In this document: piece after piece, positions 35,177 to 44,855 of the stretch
Numbering within the stretch: position 1 is the first letter of the stretch
Layout: every line of letters starts with the position of its first letter
NCBI GenBank assembly: GCA_027625095.1
Contig: JAQBXN010000025.1
Coordinates: 1-64,000, forward strand
DNA length: 64,000 bases
Direction: 5' to 3'
From: Planctomycetota bacterium
GTDB lineage: Bacteria; Planctomycetota; PUPC01; JACPCR01
Notes under the pieces: model-generated
Databases searched by the model: none
Seen by the model: the letters and a program-made list of their open reading frames with translations, nothing else
Told to the model about the DNA's origin: nothing
Translations under genes and position numbers: made by a program

Positions 35177-36958
35177 ATGGCCAGACACAGATCGAATACT
35201 CGCGCGAGGCAGAAACCACCGGAATCTCCGGGGGGCATGGTTGCCCTGGTCTTCCTGCTCATCATCGGCGGGGGCGGCGCGTTTTTCTTGAAACAATACT
35301 TCGATGAGAAACGGGAAGCGGGGCTTCGCGAGGAGATGGCTTATGAGGATCGGAAGCGCAATGAAATGCGTGACATGGTCGCCAGGCAGAAACAACTGGA
35401 GTCAAAAAGCTCGCAGTTCGGCCAGGAGGAGATGGAAAAGCGGAAATTTGAGATCTCGTTTGATCGAGCCATCGAAAGAGCAAGATCGTTGATGCTAGAG
35501 GATGAGTTTGGCGTCGCGCTCAGAGTTCTTGCGGAGCTGAACACTGACAAGCTCACGGATTTGCAGAACCAGCGGGCCGAAACGCTCCGTGAAAAAATAA
35601 ACACCCAGGCCCTGGACAAATTTGTCAAGATCAAGGCTCTCGCACTTGAGAAAGCGGATGAAGAGGATTACGACGGCGCCATCCTGATTGTTAAGATGGC
35701 GGATGCATTCGGGATACCCGAAATCTCAAACGAAGTGCAAGCCCTGGCATCAAATTACCAGAAGATGAAAACCCTCGGCAAACTCGGGAACCAAGTCCAA
35801 ACTTTCACCATCATTGGAGAACAACTGAATCCTTCACTCTCCGTTTTTGATTACGTCACTGCTCGCGCCACGATTGAGCGACTGTCGCCAGTGGCGGATT
35901 ACATGCTCTTTAAAGATGATTTGGTTGGTATAAAGGAAGATTTCAAATTGGTCGAGAAGACATGGGGTGAGTTCAAGAATGCAATGGTCCGCCGGGTGGG
36001 TGCCGAAGAGATGTTTGGTATCAAACGCGGCACGGTCAAGGCAATTGATGACAATGGCCTTACTCTCGATACGGCCGAAGGTGAGGTGATGCTGACTCTC
36101 AAAGAGATCCAGCCTGCCTGGATTAGAGCCAAAGTCGAACTCACTAAAGAGAAGTTCCCGGAAGCTCACTACGGGCTTGGCGTTATGTTCCTGCACAAGG
36201 GCCAGGACAAAGACGCCCAGGCGATCTTCACTCAACACGCAGTCGATGACGATAAGAACGCCGCCCGCCATCTGCGCTGGCTCGGGTGGAAGGATGAAGT
36301 AAAAGCGATGGAGGTATACAAAACTCTGGTAGCCGCCAACCAGCAACAAGCATTTATGCAGGTGCCGGAGATTGCAGCGTCGCTGAAAGAGGAATATGGA
36401 AACACCAGGCTCTACTCTCAGGAGTCAGCAAAGATTCGGCAGATGGTAGATACAGCCGCTCGGCTTCTTGCCGAAAACAAGGAGAAGGCAGAGGAGATCC
36501 TCGCCAGGCTGGCGACCTTCGAAGATAAGGCCCGGGAGAGGCTGACTGAATGGTTCGAAGAGAAAAAGAGCGTGATCGAAAGACAGTACCAGAAAGACCT
36601 GTATGACGAGTTCAGCTATGTCAAGCGCATTCCATATTCCTACAGCAAAGAGATTGGGGGCGGTAATATGAGAATCAATTTTGATGTGGTCCTCAAAACG
36701 TTGGCAGAGATCCGTGAAGGCGGCGTTGATGTTTCTGCTGCCAGCAAAAACCAGATAGAAAAGGATAGGAGGTACCTGGAGAAGGGAGTTCGGGAGGCGT
36801 CACTGAACAGGGAAAGCAATGCCAACCTGGCTAAACGCAAAAGGATTCAGCTCAGCGCCAACATCAAAAATGAAAGAATGCGTCTGGAGCGGCGGCTCAA
36901 AGCCTTCGAGCTCGTCACGGACGAGGAGATTGAAAAGAAGTTGAATGTCTTTGATTGA
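35177..36958 (+). CDS. Membrane-anchored coiled-coil protein, unknown
   Basis: A 593-aa protein. The start is ATG 35177 after a strong GGAGG; the track's version adds 14 residues. A basic N-terminus is followed by one helix (residues 21-38, MVALVFLLIIGGGGAFFL). Charged coiled coils occupy about 40-110 and 410-480. Around residue 280 is a small beta unit (FGIKRGTVKAIDDNGLTLDTAEGEVMLTLKEIQP), and about 325-370 look like a TPR pair (HYGLGVMFLHKGQDKDAQAIF). I recognise no family. The topology suggests a periplasmic scaffold, perhaps working with the secreted protein at 32984, which has a similar domain mix. Confidence 0.68.
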   Translation: MARHRSNTRARQKPPESPGGMVALVFLLIIGGGGAFFLKQYFDEKREAGLREEMAYEDRKRNEMRDMVARQKQLESKSSQFGQEEMEKRKFEISFDRAIERARSLMLEDEFGVALRVLAELNTDKLTDLQNQRAETLREKINTQALDKFVKIKALALEKADEEDYDGAILIVKMADAFGIPEISNEVQALASNYQKMKTLGKLGNQVQTFTIIGEQLNPSLSVFDYVTARATIERLSPVADYMLFKDDLVGIKEDFKLVEKTWGEFKNAMVRRVGAEEMFGIKRGTVKAIDDNGLTLDTAEGEVMLTLKEIQPAWIRAKVELTKEKFPEAHYGLGVMFLHKGQDKDAQAIFTQHAVDDDKNAARHLRWLGWKDEVKAMEVYKTLVAANQQQAFMQVPEIAASLKEEYGNTRLYSQESAKIRQMVDTAARLLAENKEKAEEILARLATFEDKARERLTEWFEEKKSVIERQYQKDLYDEFSYVKRIPYSYSKEIGGGNMRINFDVVLKTLAEIREGGVDVSAASKNQIEKDRRYLEKGVREASLNRESNANLAKRKRIQLSANIKNERMRLERRLKAFELVTDEEIEKKLNVFD

Positions 36959-37098
36959 GAGTGGGGCGTGTTCCGATCGTATATTCGGCTTCTGCCACAC
37001 TTGCGGATAGAGTCTGCCTGCCCTATGAAAGACTTAAGAGCCTTCGAGGGTTTTGTGAAGGGTAGAAACACCTCTCTATTTTGATTTCAGTTTTTGCC

Positions 37099-38706
37099 AT
37101 GCCAGCACAGCCAGTGTTCAGCAATCGGGCCATATTCCTGGCCAGCCAGTCAAAAAACAGCTACGAACAGATGCCCACGGTCGAGGCAGTCCAGCTCCTC
37201 CATGAAATGGCCCATTGGGGGTACAACGAATATTGGTTTCAGTTCGATCGCATTCAGTTCGAAGACATTTTCAATCACCGGACAGAAGAAGAATCCGGCC
37301 GTACCGAATGGCAGAAACAAAAAGAAGTTGCGGCCATGGCAAAACGGCTCGGAATGAAGACGGCATTCGTCAGTCCAGCGAATATCTGTTATCGGAATCA
37401 GGGCGATAAGGCATCCCAATCGAAGCAGGAATCTAACGGCGAATTCGGAATCGTGCAGGAGCAGGTGTGTCCTTCCAAACCGCGCGGAAAGGAGATTATC
37501 CTTCGAAACTTCCGAAACCTCTTCCAAGACCTCCCGGAGTTAGACACCCTCTGCCTCCGGGCTTACGGCGACGGTGGTTGCCGGTGCAAAGATTGTCGGC
37601 CCTGGGTACGCACTTTCATTGAACTTACCCAGGAGATTGCCCGGGTACTTCACGAGTTTCATGAACACGCTGAGCTTCTGGTTCTTGACTGGAGGTTTAA
37701 CGAGAAAGAAGTCGCCGCGGTCGCACAATATATAAGACAGGAAGAGCCGACCTGGATTCACGGTATTGTAAAGAGCGACCGAAACCCTCCGGGCCACTGG
37801 TCGAAACACGAGCTACCGATCCAGTACAGGCAGGTGGCACTTCTCGATATCAGCAAACTGGGCGGCTGGGCCAATTTCGGTGCCAATCCATTTCCGAGAC
37901 GCACACAGGCCCTCGTGGCTGAATTGGCGGAGAATAATTTCAACAGCCTGGTGGTTTCTTCAGATGAGTTACATGACGATTTGAACAAAGTGTTCGTCAG
38001 CCAATTCGCCAGCGAACCCGACGCCAGCCTTCTGGAGATATGTAAGAGGTATGCAAGTCGATATTTTGGCTCCAACAACGGCGAGGCGATCTACGAAGTC
38101 GTTCAGTTGCTCGAGGCTGGATGGACGCCCCGAGCCGGGGTCTGGTTTAATCAGGAGTTCAGCTCTCAGCCGGAGGACAATGACGATGTTGCAAGACTTT
38201 TAGGTGACTGTTTGAAGGATGCCGGTCCGCAAGCGTCCATGAATTGGCGTTGGAAGATGATTTCTCATCGATTGAAAATCGGTCAACTCATTCAACAGAT
38301 CGGAACAATGGATGATCTGACCAGGGAAGTTGAATCCCTCATCAAGCTTACCAAGAAGATGGACACTCGGATCGAACTTGTCGATTTGATCAACCGGATT
38401 CGTGGAATGCTCAGTGAACGTTCCGACCTGCTCGAAAAACTTGAATCCGAGATCAACAACATGCGAACTCAGACTCTCGGCCTCGATGAAAAGAGATGGC
38501 CTCGGCTGGATGTTACCAGCAACATATTCGAGGGCCGCTGGGGGCAGACCTGGGCTGCCTGGCAACGCACCATCTGGCGCCTGGAAGTATGGCTCGACGG
38601 CTGCTGCAATGAGAGGACTCCTCAAGGCATCAAGAACAGCCTCATCGAGATTCCAAAACTGCAGAGCGGCAAAACCTCCCTAATCATTGCCAAGCCTCAC
38701 TCTTGA
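37099..38706 (+). CDS. Unknown protein resembling a TIM-barrel glycoside hydrolase
   Basis: A 535-aa protein starting at ATG 37099 (MPAQPVFSNRAIFLASQ), not the TTG at 37081. Features are GH20/GH67-like: HWGYNEYWFQFDRIQFEDIF, repeated beta/alpha units, a cysteine cluster GDGGCRCKDCRPWV (about residue 155), and VSSDELHDDLN (about 295). The last 180 aa are helical. No signal peptide. I cannot fix a catalytic pair, so the enzyme assignment is tentative. Its 3' end overlaps the convergent kinase gene by 10 bp. Confidence 0.6.
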   Translation: MPAQPVFSNRAIFLASQSKNSYEQMPTVEAVQLLHEMAHWGYNEYWFQFDRIQFEDIFNHRTEEESGRTEWQKQKEVAAMAKRLGMKTAFVSPANICYRNQGDKASQSKQESNGEFGIVQEQVCPSKPRGKEIILRNFRNLFQDLPELDTLCLRAYGDGGCRCKDCRPWVRTFIELTQEIARVLHEFHEHAELLVLDWRFNEKEVAAVAQYIRQEEPTWIHGIVKSDRNPPGHWSKHELPIQYRQVALLDISKLGGWANFGANPFPRRTQALVAELAENNFNSLVVSSDELHDDLNKVFVSQFASEPDASLLEICKRYASRYFGSNNGEAIYEVVQLLEAGWTPRAGVWFNQEFSSQPEDNDDVARLLGDCLKDAGPQASMNWRWKMISHRLKIGQLIQQIGTMDDLTREVESLIKLTKKMDTRIELVDLINRIRGMLSERSDLLEKLESEINNMRTQTLGLDEKRWPRLDVTSNIFEGRWGQTWAAWQRTIWRLEVWLDGCCNERTPQGIKNSLIEIPKLQSGKTSLIIAKPHS

Positions 38707-40049
38707 GGCGTCAGCCTCTTGATACGCTCCATTTTCAACTGGACAAGCTGACTCTTCGTGGAGTTCCCGACTTCGACAGTGATATTGCCTGCGGAGTCGA
38801 TCCTGACCAGTCCGCCCTCCAGAAAACGACCGTCAATGAATTCGATGCGGACCCTCTTTGATGGCCCATCGCTTAGAGTTGAGGTCGCTGCCTTGGTTGT
38901 GGCAGTAATGGTGGTGCTGGCGCCATCCGTTACCGGAACTGAAGACGGCTTTTCACTAACGAGTCCCTTGATTCCTGAAATGAGCAAAATGCAGAGTGCA
39001 CAGGCGATTGCCCCTCCAACAAAGACGATAACAAGTTGGGCTCTGGAATGGTCCGTTCGCTGAGAAGCGGCGACCTTGGATTTCAGCATCGCAGCGGAAT
39101 CGGGAGATTTCGCCCGAGGCTTATTCGACTGGCCGGGATTCGGTAAAGAGCTGGATTCAGTCGCGGCCAGAGTCTCCACCAACCCCGTGGGCTGCTCAGG
39201 ATCAGTTGAAGCCGTCGGGCCGGATTTTATTCCGGTCGAGACAGGAACAAATCTCTTCAAGGCTGAGCCCACCTCACCGGCAGTTTGAAACCGATCCTCA
39301 GGTTTCTTGGCCATGAGCCTTGCCACCACAGAGGAAAGACCTTCGGGAAGATCGTGGACGATTTCACTTAGAGCGGGCACAGGCTCATGAACGTGTTTCT
39401 CAAGTACCTTGATGCTCGATTTCCCCGAGTAAGGCACACGGCCGGAAAGAATGTGAAAGAGCACTACCCCCACTGAATACAGATCCGCCCGCCGATCCAG
39501 GGTGTGTCCCTTCGCCTGCTCGGGCGACATGTAATCAGGTGTGCCGAGGATAATGCCATCCTCGGTCAGGCTGTTCTCGCCGTCTCGCTTAGCCAATCCG
39601 AAATCCATCAGAATCGCTCGCCCGTCCTTATTCAGCATGATATTCCCCGGCTTGAGATCTCTGTGAATCAGGCCCGCCGCGTGCGCCGCTTCAAGACCGG
39701 CCAATATCTGCACAGCCACCTGCACCGCCTCCTCCCAGGGCAGCCTGCCCCTCTCGTAAAGGATGTCCGACAGAGGCCGGCCCTTCACGAGCTCCATGGC
39801 GAAAAAATAACGGCCGCCCGCCTCACCCACATCATAGATTGCCGTGAGATTCGGATGGTGAAGATTGCCAAGCGCCCTCGCCTCACGCACGAACCGTTCA
39901 ACCGTTACCGGATCCTGGCAATACTCTTTCGGCAAGACTTTCAGCGCGACATCCCGTCGTAGTTGGGCATCGTGGGCCCGATATACCGTCCCCATACCAC
40001 CACGCCCCAATTCTTCCGTCAGCTTGTATTTACCAAGGCTGGTGGCCAT
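38697..40049 (-). CDS. Transmembrane Ser/Thr protein kinase (PknB type)
   Basis: A 450-aa Hanks-type kinase. Gly-rich loop GRGGMG (15-20), Lys37 in VALKVL, Glu56, catalytic HRDLKPGN with Asp131, and MDFG with Asp149 are all intact, so it should be active. The catalytic domain ends near residue 270. It is followed by a disordered linker, one membrane helix (LVIVFVGGAIACALCILLISGI, about 340-365) and an extracytoplasmic tail with a small beta domain (RIEFIDGRFLEGGLVRIDSAGNITVEVG...LKMERIKRL) like that at the N-terminus of the protein at 32984. The tail may sense envelope state. Confidence 0.94.
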   Translation of the reverse strand: MATSLGKYKLTEELGRGGMGTVYRAHDAQLRRDVALKVLPKEYCQDPVTVERFVREARALGNLHHPNLTAIYDVGEAGGRYFFAMELVKGRPLSDILYERGRLPWEEAVQVAVQILAGLEAAHAAGLIHRDLKPGNIMLNKDGRAILMDFGLAKRDGENSLTEDGIILGTPDYMSPEQAKGHTLDRRADLYSVGVVLFHILSGRVPYSGKSSIKVLEKHVHEPVPALSEIVHDLPEGLSSVVARLMAKKPEDRFQTAGEVGSALKRFVPVSTGIKSGPTASTDPEQPTGLVETLAATESSSLPNPGQSNKPRAKSPDSAAMLKSKVAASQRTDHSRAQLVIVFVGGAIACALCILLISGIKGLVSEKPSSVPVTDGASTTITATTKAATSTLSDGPSKRVRIEFIDGRFLEGGLVRIDSAGNITVEVGNSTKSQLVQLKMERIKRLTPQE

Positions 40050-40271
40050 AAGGATAAAGTAAGGTGTTGGAGGGTGAGTTCTTTGCAGTTGTCATCAGAG
40101 CCATCCGGTAGGTTCCTGTCTTGAGCGGGCTGAGGTGAAGGAAGTATAAGAAAATAATGATTCGACTTCGCTTCGCCCGACTAAGGGGGCGTGACTATTG
40201 ACCTGAATGCAATGAAGAGCCTACTATCTTTGGCTCGGTGACTCATTTTTCATTCACAGAGATGAAGGCAG

Positions 40272-41294
40272 ATGAATGGCATAGAACTCAGTCGCGGTCT
40301 CTTTAAGGAAGTCCTGTTGCCTGCGGTTGAGAAAGGCTGGCCTGAGATTGCCCGGCAGATGAGCTGCGGAATCTTTGGCAACGGCTCGGATGCAGCAGGT
40401 CTCGATGATGAAATCTCCCGTGATCATCACTGGGGGCCGCGCACTCAGATCCTGCTTTCACACCGCCTTTTTCAGTCTGTCGGAGGTGAGTTTCATGAGT
40501 TTTTGGATAGGGAGCTTCCGGCGACTTATCTGGGTCTTCCAGTCCTCAGAGTTCAACAGGCGGCTAGTGGGGTAACTGTCGAGAGCATGGATGATTTCTT
40601 CAGGAAATTCATCGGATGTGCAGGCGCGCCGAGAACGCTCAAAGGCTGGTTCAAGTGCACCGAGGCCGATCTCTTTCATGCAACAAACGGTGAAGTCTGG
40701 CACGACCCCAGCACCAGGCTGACGCAGAGGCGGGAGGACTTGAGTTACTATCCTGAAATCATCTGGAAAAAGAAGGTGGCCGACTGGTGCATGTTTCTCA
40801 CCGGGCGAGACGCTGCCTACAACATCAACCGATGTTACAAACGCCAAGACTGGGCTTCGGCAACGATGTTCCTGGGTCAGGCCGTAAAGCGCGCCATGGA
40901 GCTTGGCTTTCTCCTCAATCGTCAATACGCTCCCTACACAAAGTGGCTGCATCGGTTGTTTGTGCGGCTGCCCGTTCTGGCTGACGAAGTCGATCCATTG
41001 CTGCAGGCGGCACTTCACGATCCGGACTGGCATAAGAAGGTGATGGCACTTGTCCGCATCTGTCGCACATATGCCCGCTACCTGCACAAGATTGGGCTGA
41101 CGTCTAAGCCCACCTTTAAAAAATTTGATCCGTCACTGACCGATCTCGTGCTCTATGAGTCCGCCGTCGAAATTTACAAACAGGTACCCGGTGAAATGCT
41201 GCACGAAAAGTTCAACGAGACAGAACTATGGGAACGGATGGCGAGAGACGTGCTATTCGACAGCAGCGATTATTTCCAGAAGAGACTGGATTGA
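40272..41294 (+). CDS. DUF4037 protein (nucleotidyltransferase-like)
   Basis: A 340-aa DUF4037 protein. The signature GIFGNGSDAAGLDDEISRDHHWGPR (about residues 33-57) is the degenerate nucleotidyltransferase Gly-Ser/Asp-x-Asp region. The remaining 250 aa are the helical DUF4037 part (KGWFKCTEADLFHATNGEVWHDPSTRLTQRREDLSYYPE ... WKKKVADWCMFLTGRDAAYNINRC). Family function is unknown; relation to aminoglycoside/minimal nucleotidyltransferases suggests transfer of a nucleotide to a small molecule or protein. Ends 20 bp before the convergent SGNH gene. Confidence 0.85.
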   Translation: MNGIELSRGLFKEVLLPAVEKGWPEIARQMSCGIFGNGSDAAGLDDEISRDHHWGPRTQILLSHRLFQSVGGEFHEFLDRELPATYLGLPVLRVQQAASGVTVESMDDFFRKFIGCAGAPRTLKGWFKCTEADLFHATNGEVWHDPSTRLTQRREDLSYYPEIIWKKKVADWCMFLTGRDAAYNINRCYKRQDWASATMFLGQAVKRAMELGFLLNRQYAPYTKWLHRLFVRLPVLADEVDPLLQAALHDPDWHKKVMALVRICRTYARYLHKIGLTSKPTFKKFDPSLTDLVLYESAVEIYKQVPGEMLHEKFNETELWERMARDVLFDSSDYFQKRLD

Positions 41295-41314
41295 CCCAAC
41301 GATTGAATCTGCCC

Positions 41315-43258
41315 TTACTGCCCTTCCGAAACAATGAGAAGTTCGCTTCGCATACCGCCATCTACAATGCGCTTGATGTCATCGCCGACCCATTGACGGA
41401 CGGAACGGCCATTGAGCAGCATGCGGATGCTACGTACCTGGTTGGGATTGCAGTTCTTGAATTCGAGCACAAAGTAGCCCATGACTCCGGTGCTGAATTT
41501 GTATCTGTAGGAATGGATCGCGTTATCGGTTTCGATAGCCATCGTGTCACGTTGCATGGCGGTGAGGGGAACGATATTGGCCCACAGAATGCCGAGGTGA
41601 CTGTAATCGGTTTCGACAGGTGTGCCGTGTACCGTGATTTCTAATTCAACATTCCGGCCTTCCCATAGCGGCGCGGTGCCGTTCGCAATTTTTTCGATAA
41701 TGCTGGTCGTGCCTTCGAGGTTTACCTCGCGCAGGCAGTAAGTGAAGTGATCCATGTTGTAGAGGAAGAAATCCGCGGTCTCGAACACAAACTGCCGGTA
41801 GCGTCTGAACTGATCCGCGTCGGGGAAATCCGTTTCCGTAATCCGGCCATACACTTCAAGAATTTCACCAAGCCGGCCCGAGGCTTCTCGGAGCGCAATG
41901 CCGAGACGATAGGCTTCGGCCAGGAAGAGGCCGAACGGGCGATTCGAGTGAATGGCCGAGCCCGCGATGTGGCTGGCGATTCTGGCAAGCTCAGGAGCGA
42001 GGAAACACTCGCTCTCATCAATGTTTTGATAAGCCTCAAGGCTGCCGTTGTACGCCTTATTGAGATTGGTTTCGAAGGCTTCGAGCAACTGAATGAACAC
42101 ACTCAGATCCCGCACGGCGCGGCCGAAGTTCTCAAGATTCGGCGCCTCCGGATTCTCCGGCGCCTGTGCAAGCATTTCCGGCAGCATCTTTTTCAGTTGA
42201 TGCACCATGTCGAGGTAGAAGAGCGATGTCTCCAGCTCGGACAGCATCTGCTTCATATCGAAAAGCGGGATCTGATTCTGGATGGATACGGTGCGAAGGT
42301 AGGTATCGTAACCATCGAGACATTCGAGAATCTGGGAACGACGTAACAGGCCGGAAATCTTTCGGAGTGCGGAATCAATCTCATTTCGTGTCACCAGATT
42401 TTCAGGCTGCTTTCCGAATGCCCTCCGCTCTCTCTTCGTCCGCAGCAGAGAGTGCGTTCTCATCAGTGGAAAGCTCAAGCTCTCGGAACGCAACACCTGT
42501 TCGTCGGTGAGGTGGCTGTCCAGGACGCTGCGGATTACCTGGCGCTCATCCTTCTTAGAATCCTCAGGCAGGAATTTCTGTTCCGCGAGAAATTTCACCA
42601 GATGCTGCGCGCCGAGGCGATGGGCGAAAGCGTTGGGATGGGTCTCGATTTTGTTAACCCAGAGTCGGCGCGGCTCATACTGAGTCATGGATTCACTCGT
42701 ATCGGTAAAAGGAATCTCAAGACGCCTGCAAGTTTTGGAAAGAACTTCAGGTACCTGCGGTGCGATAGAGTGGTCGCAAAAGACAAAGTAGGCCACCACG
42801 AGCTTCGCTCCGTTGGCTTCGGCGGTCTCTTTCATGCGAACGAGCGATGCTTCAAAGAACGGCCAAGTATCGCCTTCCGTATCCCAGATCCTGTTTATGT
42901 GCGAATCGTAGTTGTCATTACTTACAGGTTGGCGGAGCTCCGCATCGTTGTGGCAAAGCGAAAGGAGGTAAAGGTCGGGTTGATAGTGCACGCCCAGTGT
43001 TTTCTGAATACTGAACTCTTGAACCGCGTTGAAGCCGGGCACGGCACTATTGATTACCTCGAATACCTTAGAAGCGCTCATCTTGTTGAGCATGGTCTCC
43101 ATGACCTTGCTAAAAGATTCGTCGATCCTGACGCCTTGTCCGTAGGCCAGGGAATCTCCGAGAACAAAGATTCTGAAGGTGTCTTCAGTCTTTCGAAGTG
43201 CGTATTCGTAATCTTTAAAACCGTGTGCCGCAGAGGTGCTCAGAAGGGATTGCTGCAT
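41315..43258 (-). CDS. SGNH/GDSL hydrolase-domain protein with long C-terminal region
   Basis: A 647-aa protein. Residues about 28-240 are an SGNH hydrolase: block I FVLGDSLAYGQGVR (Ser36), block II INSAVPGFNAVQEF, block III SLCHNDAEL with the Asn, and block V HPNAFAHRLGAQHL with the His. This resembles the acyl/acetyl-handling GDSL proteins of surface-polysaccharide loci. Residues 260-647 are largely helical with a terminal beta segment (VMGYFVLEFKNCNPNQVRSIRMLLNG) and match nothing I know. No signal peptide or membrane helix is obvious. Confidence 0.8.
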   Translation of the reverse strand: MQQSLLSTSAAHGFKDYEYALRKTEDTFRIFVLGDSLAYGQGVRIDESFSKVMETMLNKMSASKVFEVINSAVPGFNAVQEFSIQKTLGVHYQPDLYLLSLCHNDAELRQPVSNDNYDSHINRIWDTEGDTWPFFEASLVRMKETAEANGAKLVVAYFVFCDHSIAPQVPEVLSKTCRRLEIPFTDTSESMTQYEPRRLWVNKIETHPNAFAHRLGAQHLVKFLAEQKFLPEDSKKDERQVIRSVLDSHLTDEQVLRSESLSFPLMRTHSLLRTKRERRAFGKQPENLVTRNEIDSALRKISGLLRRSQILECLDGYDTYLRTVSIQNQIPLFDMKQMLSELETSLFYLDMVHQLKKMLPEMLAQAPENPEAPNLENFGRAVRDLSVFIQLLEAFETNLNKAYNGSLEAYQNIDESECFLAPELARIASHIAGSAIHSNRPFGLFLAEAYRLGIALREASGRLGEILEVYGRITETDFPDADQFRRYRQFVFETADFFLYNMDHFTYCLREVNLEGTTSIIEKIANGTAPLWEGRNVELEITVHGTPVETDYSHLGILWANIVPLTAMQRDTMAIETDNAIHSYRYKFSTGVMGYFVLEFKNCNPNQVRSIRMLLNGRSVRQWVGDDIKRIVDGGMRSELLIVSEGQ

Positions 43259-43503
43259 ACGAAAACCTGACAGATAAGTTAAAGGAAACGTGATTTCGCA
43301 GTTTTGCTGTCAGTTCAATAGAGCAAGCTTGGTTCCAATGAGGACTAGCACAGATTGGGCGGCAAGTAGAGCCGATCTGGGAGAAAGGGGAAGCCGTGGG
43401 GGCCTGATTTTAATTGATCGGTTGAGAATGACGTCATTCGCACTTTAAAGAAACTTAAAGTGAAACTTAAAGAGGACTGCCAGCTCGGCTCCTGGCTGGC
43501 CAG

Positions 43504-44565
43504 CTATCCGCCCCAGATGTCGCCGATAGTGAATCCTTCGGGAAATGGATCCTCCGGTTCAAGGATGTAGTTTGCGGTGCCCGTTATCCATGCCCGGCCT
43601 GAGAGTGTCGGTATCACCGCCGGATACGGCGCGCCAACATCCACCTCGCGGATGAGTTCTCCCGTAAATACTGTGCCAAGTATTCCCTCATGTCTGAACG
43701 GCTGGTGGAGGGGCAATTCGCCCTTTGCATGGAGAACCGCCATCCTCGCGCAGGTGCCGGTGCCACAGGGGGACCGATCGCAGACCCCCGTCCAGGTTGT
43801 CGGACGCTCCCAATCGAGCTTGCCCGTTGAGACGACGATCGTGTTTTTCATATCCGCGTCAAGGTTGCTCGTTGGGGAAGACAATTGTGCGATAGTGATG
43901 CCAGCAATCCCTGGTTGCTGTGGGTGCACTACTGATATTTGCTCCTGAGCGGCGGCCTTGATCATTTCACTGACGCGGCAGATTTCGCCTGCGTTATCGG
44001 GCAACAGCTCTAGATCAAACCGGGATGCATCGGCAATGACGTAGAACATCCCACCATAAGCCACGTCTACAGTCACTTTGCCGAGATGGGGGACTTCAAT
44101 CTCTTTGTCCAAGTGCATGGCGAACGCCGGGACGTTTTCGAATTTCACCAATTTCACTTTGCCGTTCTGAACTTCCGCTTGAATCTGAATAAGACCTGCC
44201 GGCGATTCGAGGGTGAGCCTGGTAATGGGCTCGGTCGATTCCACCATCCCGGTCTCAATCAGCACGGTCGCCACTGCAATAGTGTTCGTGCCGGACATCG
44301 CCGGATACTCGACATGCTCCATGATGATATATCCAGCAACCGCATCGGGATGGCACCCCGGAACAATCAGATTGCAGTTGGCTGCAGGATAGCCACGGGG
44401 CTCACGGAGCATGATTTTGCGCAAGTGATCCGCGTGTTGCTCCAGATAACACTTCTTCTCAAAAACAGTGCTGCCTGGTACATCCAGCACCCCGCCGACA
44501 ATGACGCGGCCGGGTTCGCCGCAGGCGTGGGTGTCCACTGCATTGATCATTCTTGAAATTTGCAT
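43504..44565 (-). CDS. Proline racemase superfamily enzyme with Ser-Cys pair (hydroxyproline epimerase/dehydratase type)
   Basis: A 353-aa member of the proline racemase family (VDTHACGEPGRVIVGG, LREPRGYPAANCNLIVPG). The superfamily uses two thiols as acid/base pair. Here the first position is Ser91 in MSGTNT, while the second, Cys267 in DRSPCGTGT, is kept. Cys-Cys enzymes racemise proline or epimerise 4-hydroxyproline and Cys-Thr enzymes dehydrate trans-3-hydroxyproline; Ser-Cys members also exist, and their activity is harder to predict. Transcribed alone, so no pathway context. Downstream spacer 43259-43503 holds no gene. Confidence 0.85.
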   Translation of the reverse strand: MQISRMINAVDTHACGEPGRVIVGGVLDVPGSTVFEKKCYLEQHADHLRKIMLREPRGYPAANCNLIVPGCHPDAVAGYIIMEHVEYPAMSGTNTIAVATVLIETGMVESTEPITRLTLESPAGLIQIQAEVQNGKVKLVKFENVPAFAMHLDKEIEVPHLGKVTVDVAYGGMFYVIADASRFDLELLPDNAGEICRVSEMIKAAAQEQISVVHPQQPGIAGITIAQLSSPTSNLDADMKNTIVVSTGKLDWERPTTWTGVCDRSPCGTGTCARMAVLHAKGELPLHQPFRHEGILGTVFTGELIREVDVGAPYPAVIPTLSGRAWITGTANYILEPEDPFPEGFTIGDIWGG

Positions 44566-44855
44566 CGTTCAGTCGTCGAGAGGTTTGTGACGCGAGTCAG
44601 GCGGATGTCCTGAGGCTCTCTGAATGTGGAAGGGATTGGAAAGGGTTTGTTTATACTGAAGACTTGTTTTATGGTTCACTCTCAAGTACCCCGCAAAATC
44701 AAGAGTGTTGTGGAACCAGCAAAACACTGCAAATCAACTTCGGTGAGCGAAATTCTGAAGAATTGCATTGAAAGGTTCAGCCACCAGCGTAGAGGCGAAG
44801 CACTCAAGACCATCACTCGTGTTTCTGCAAGATTCATGGACAACGGAAATCACTG

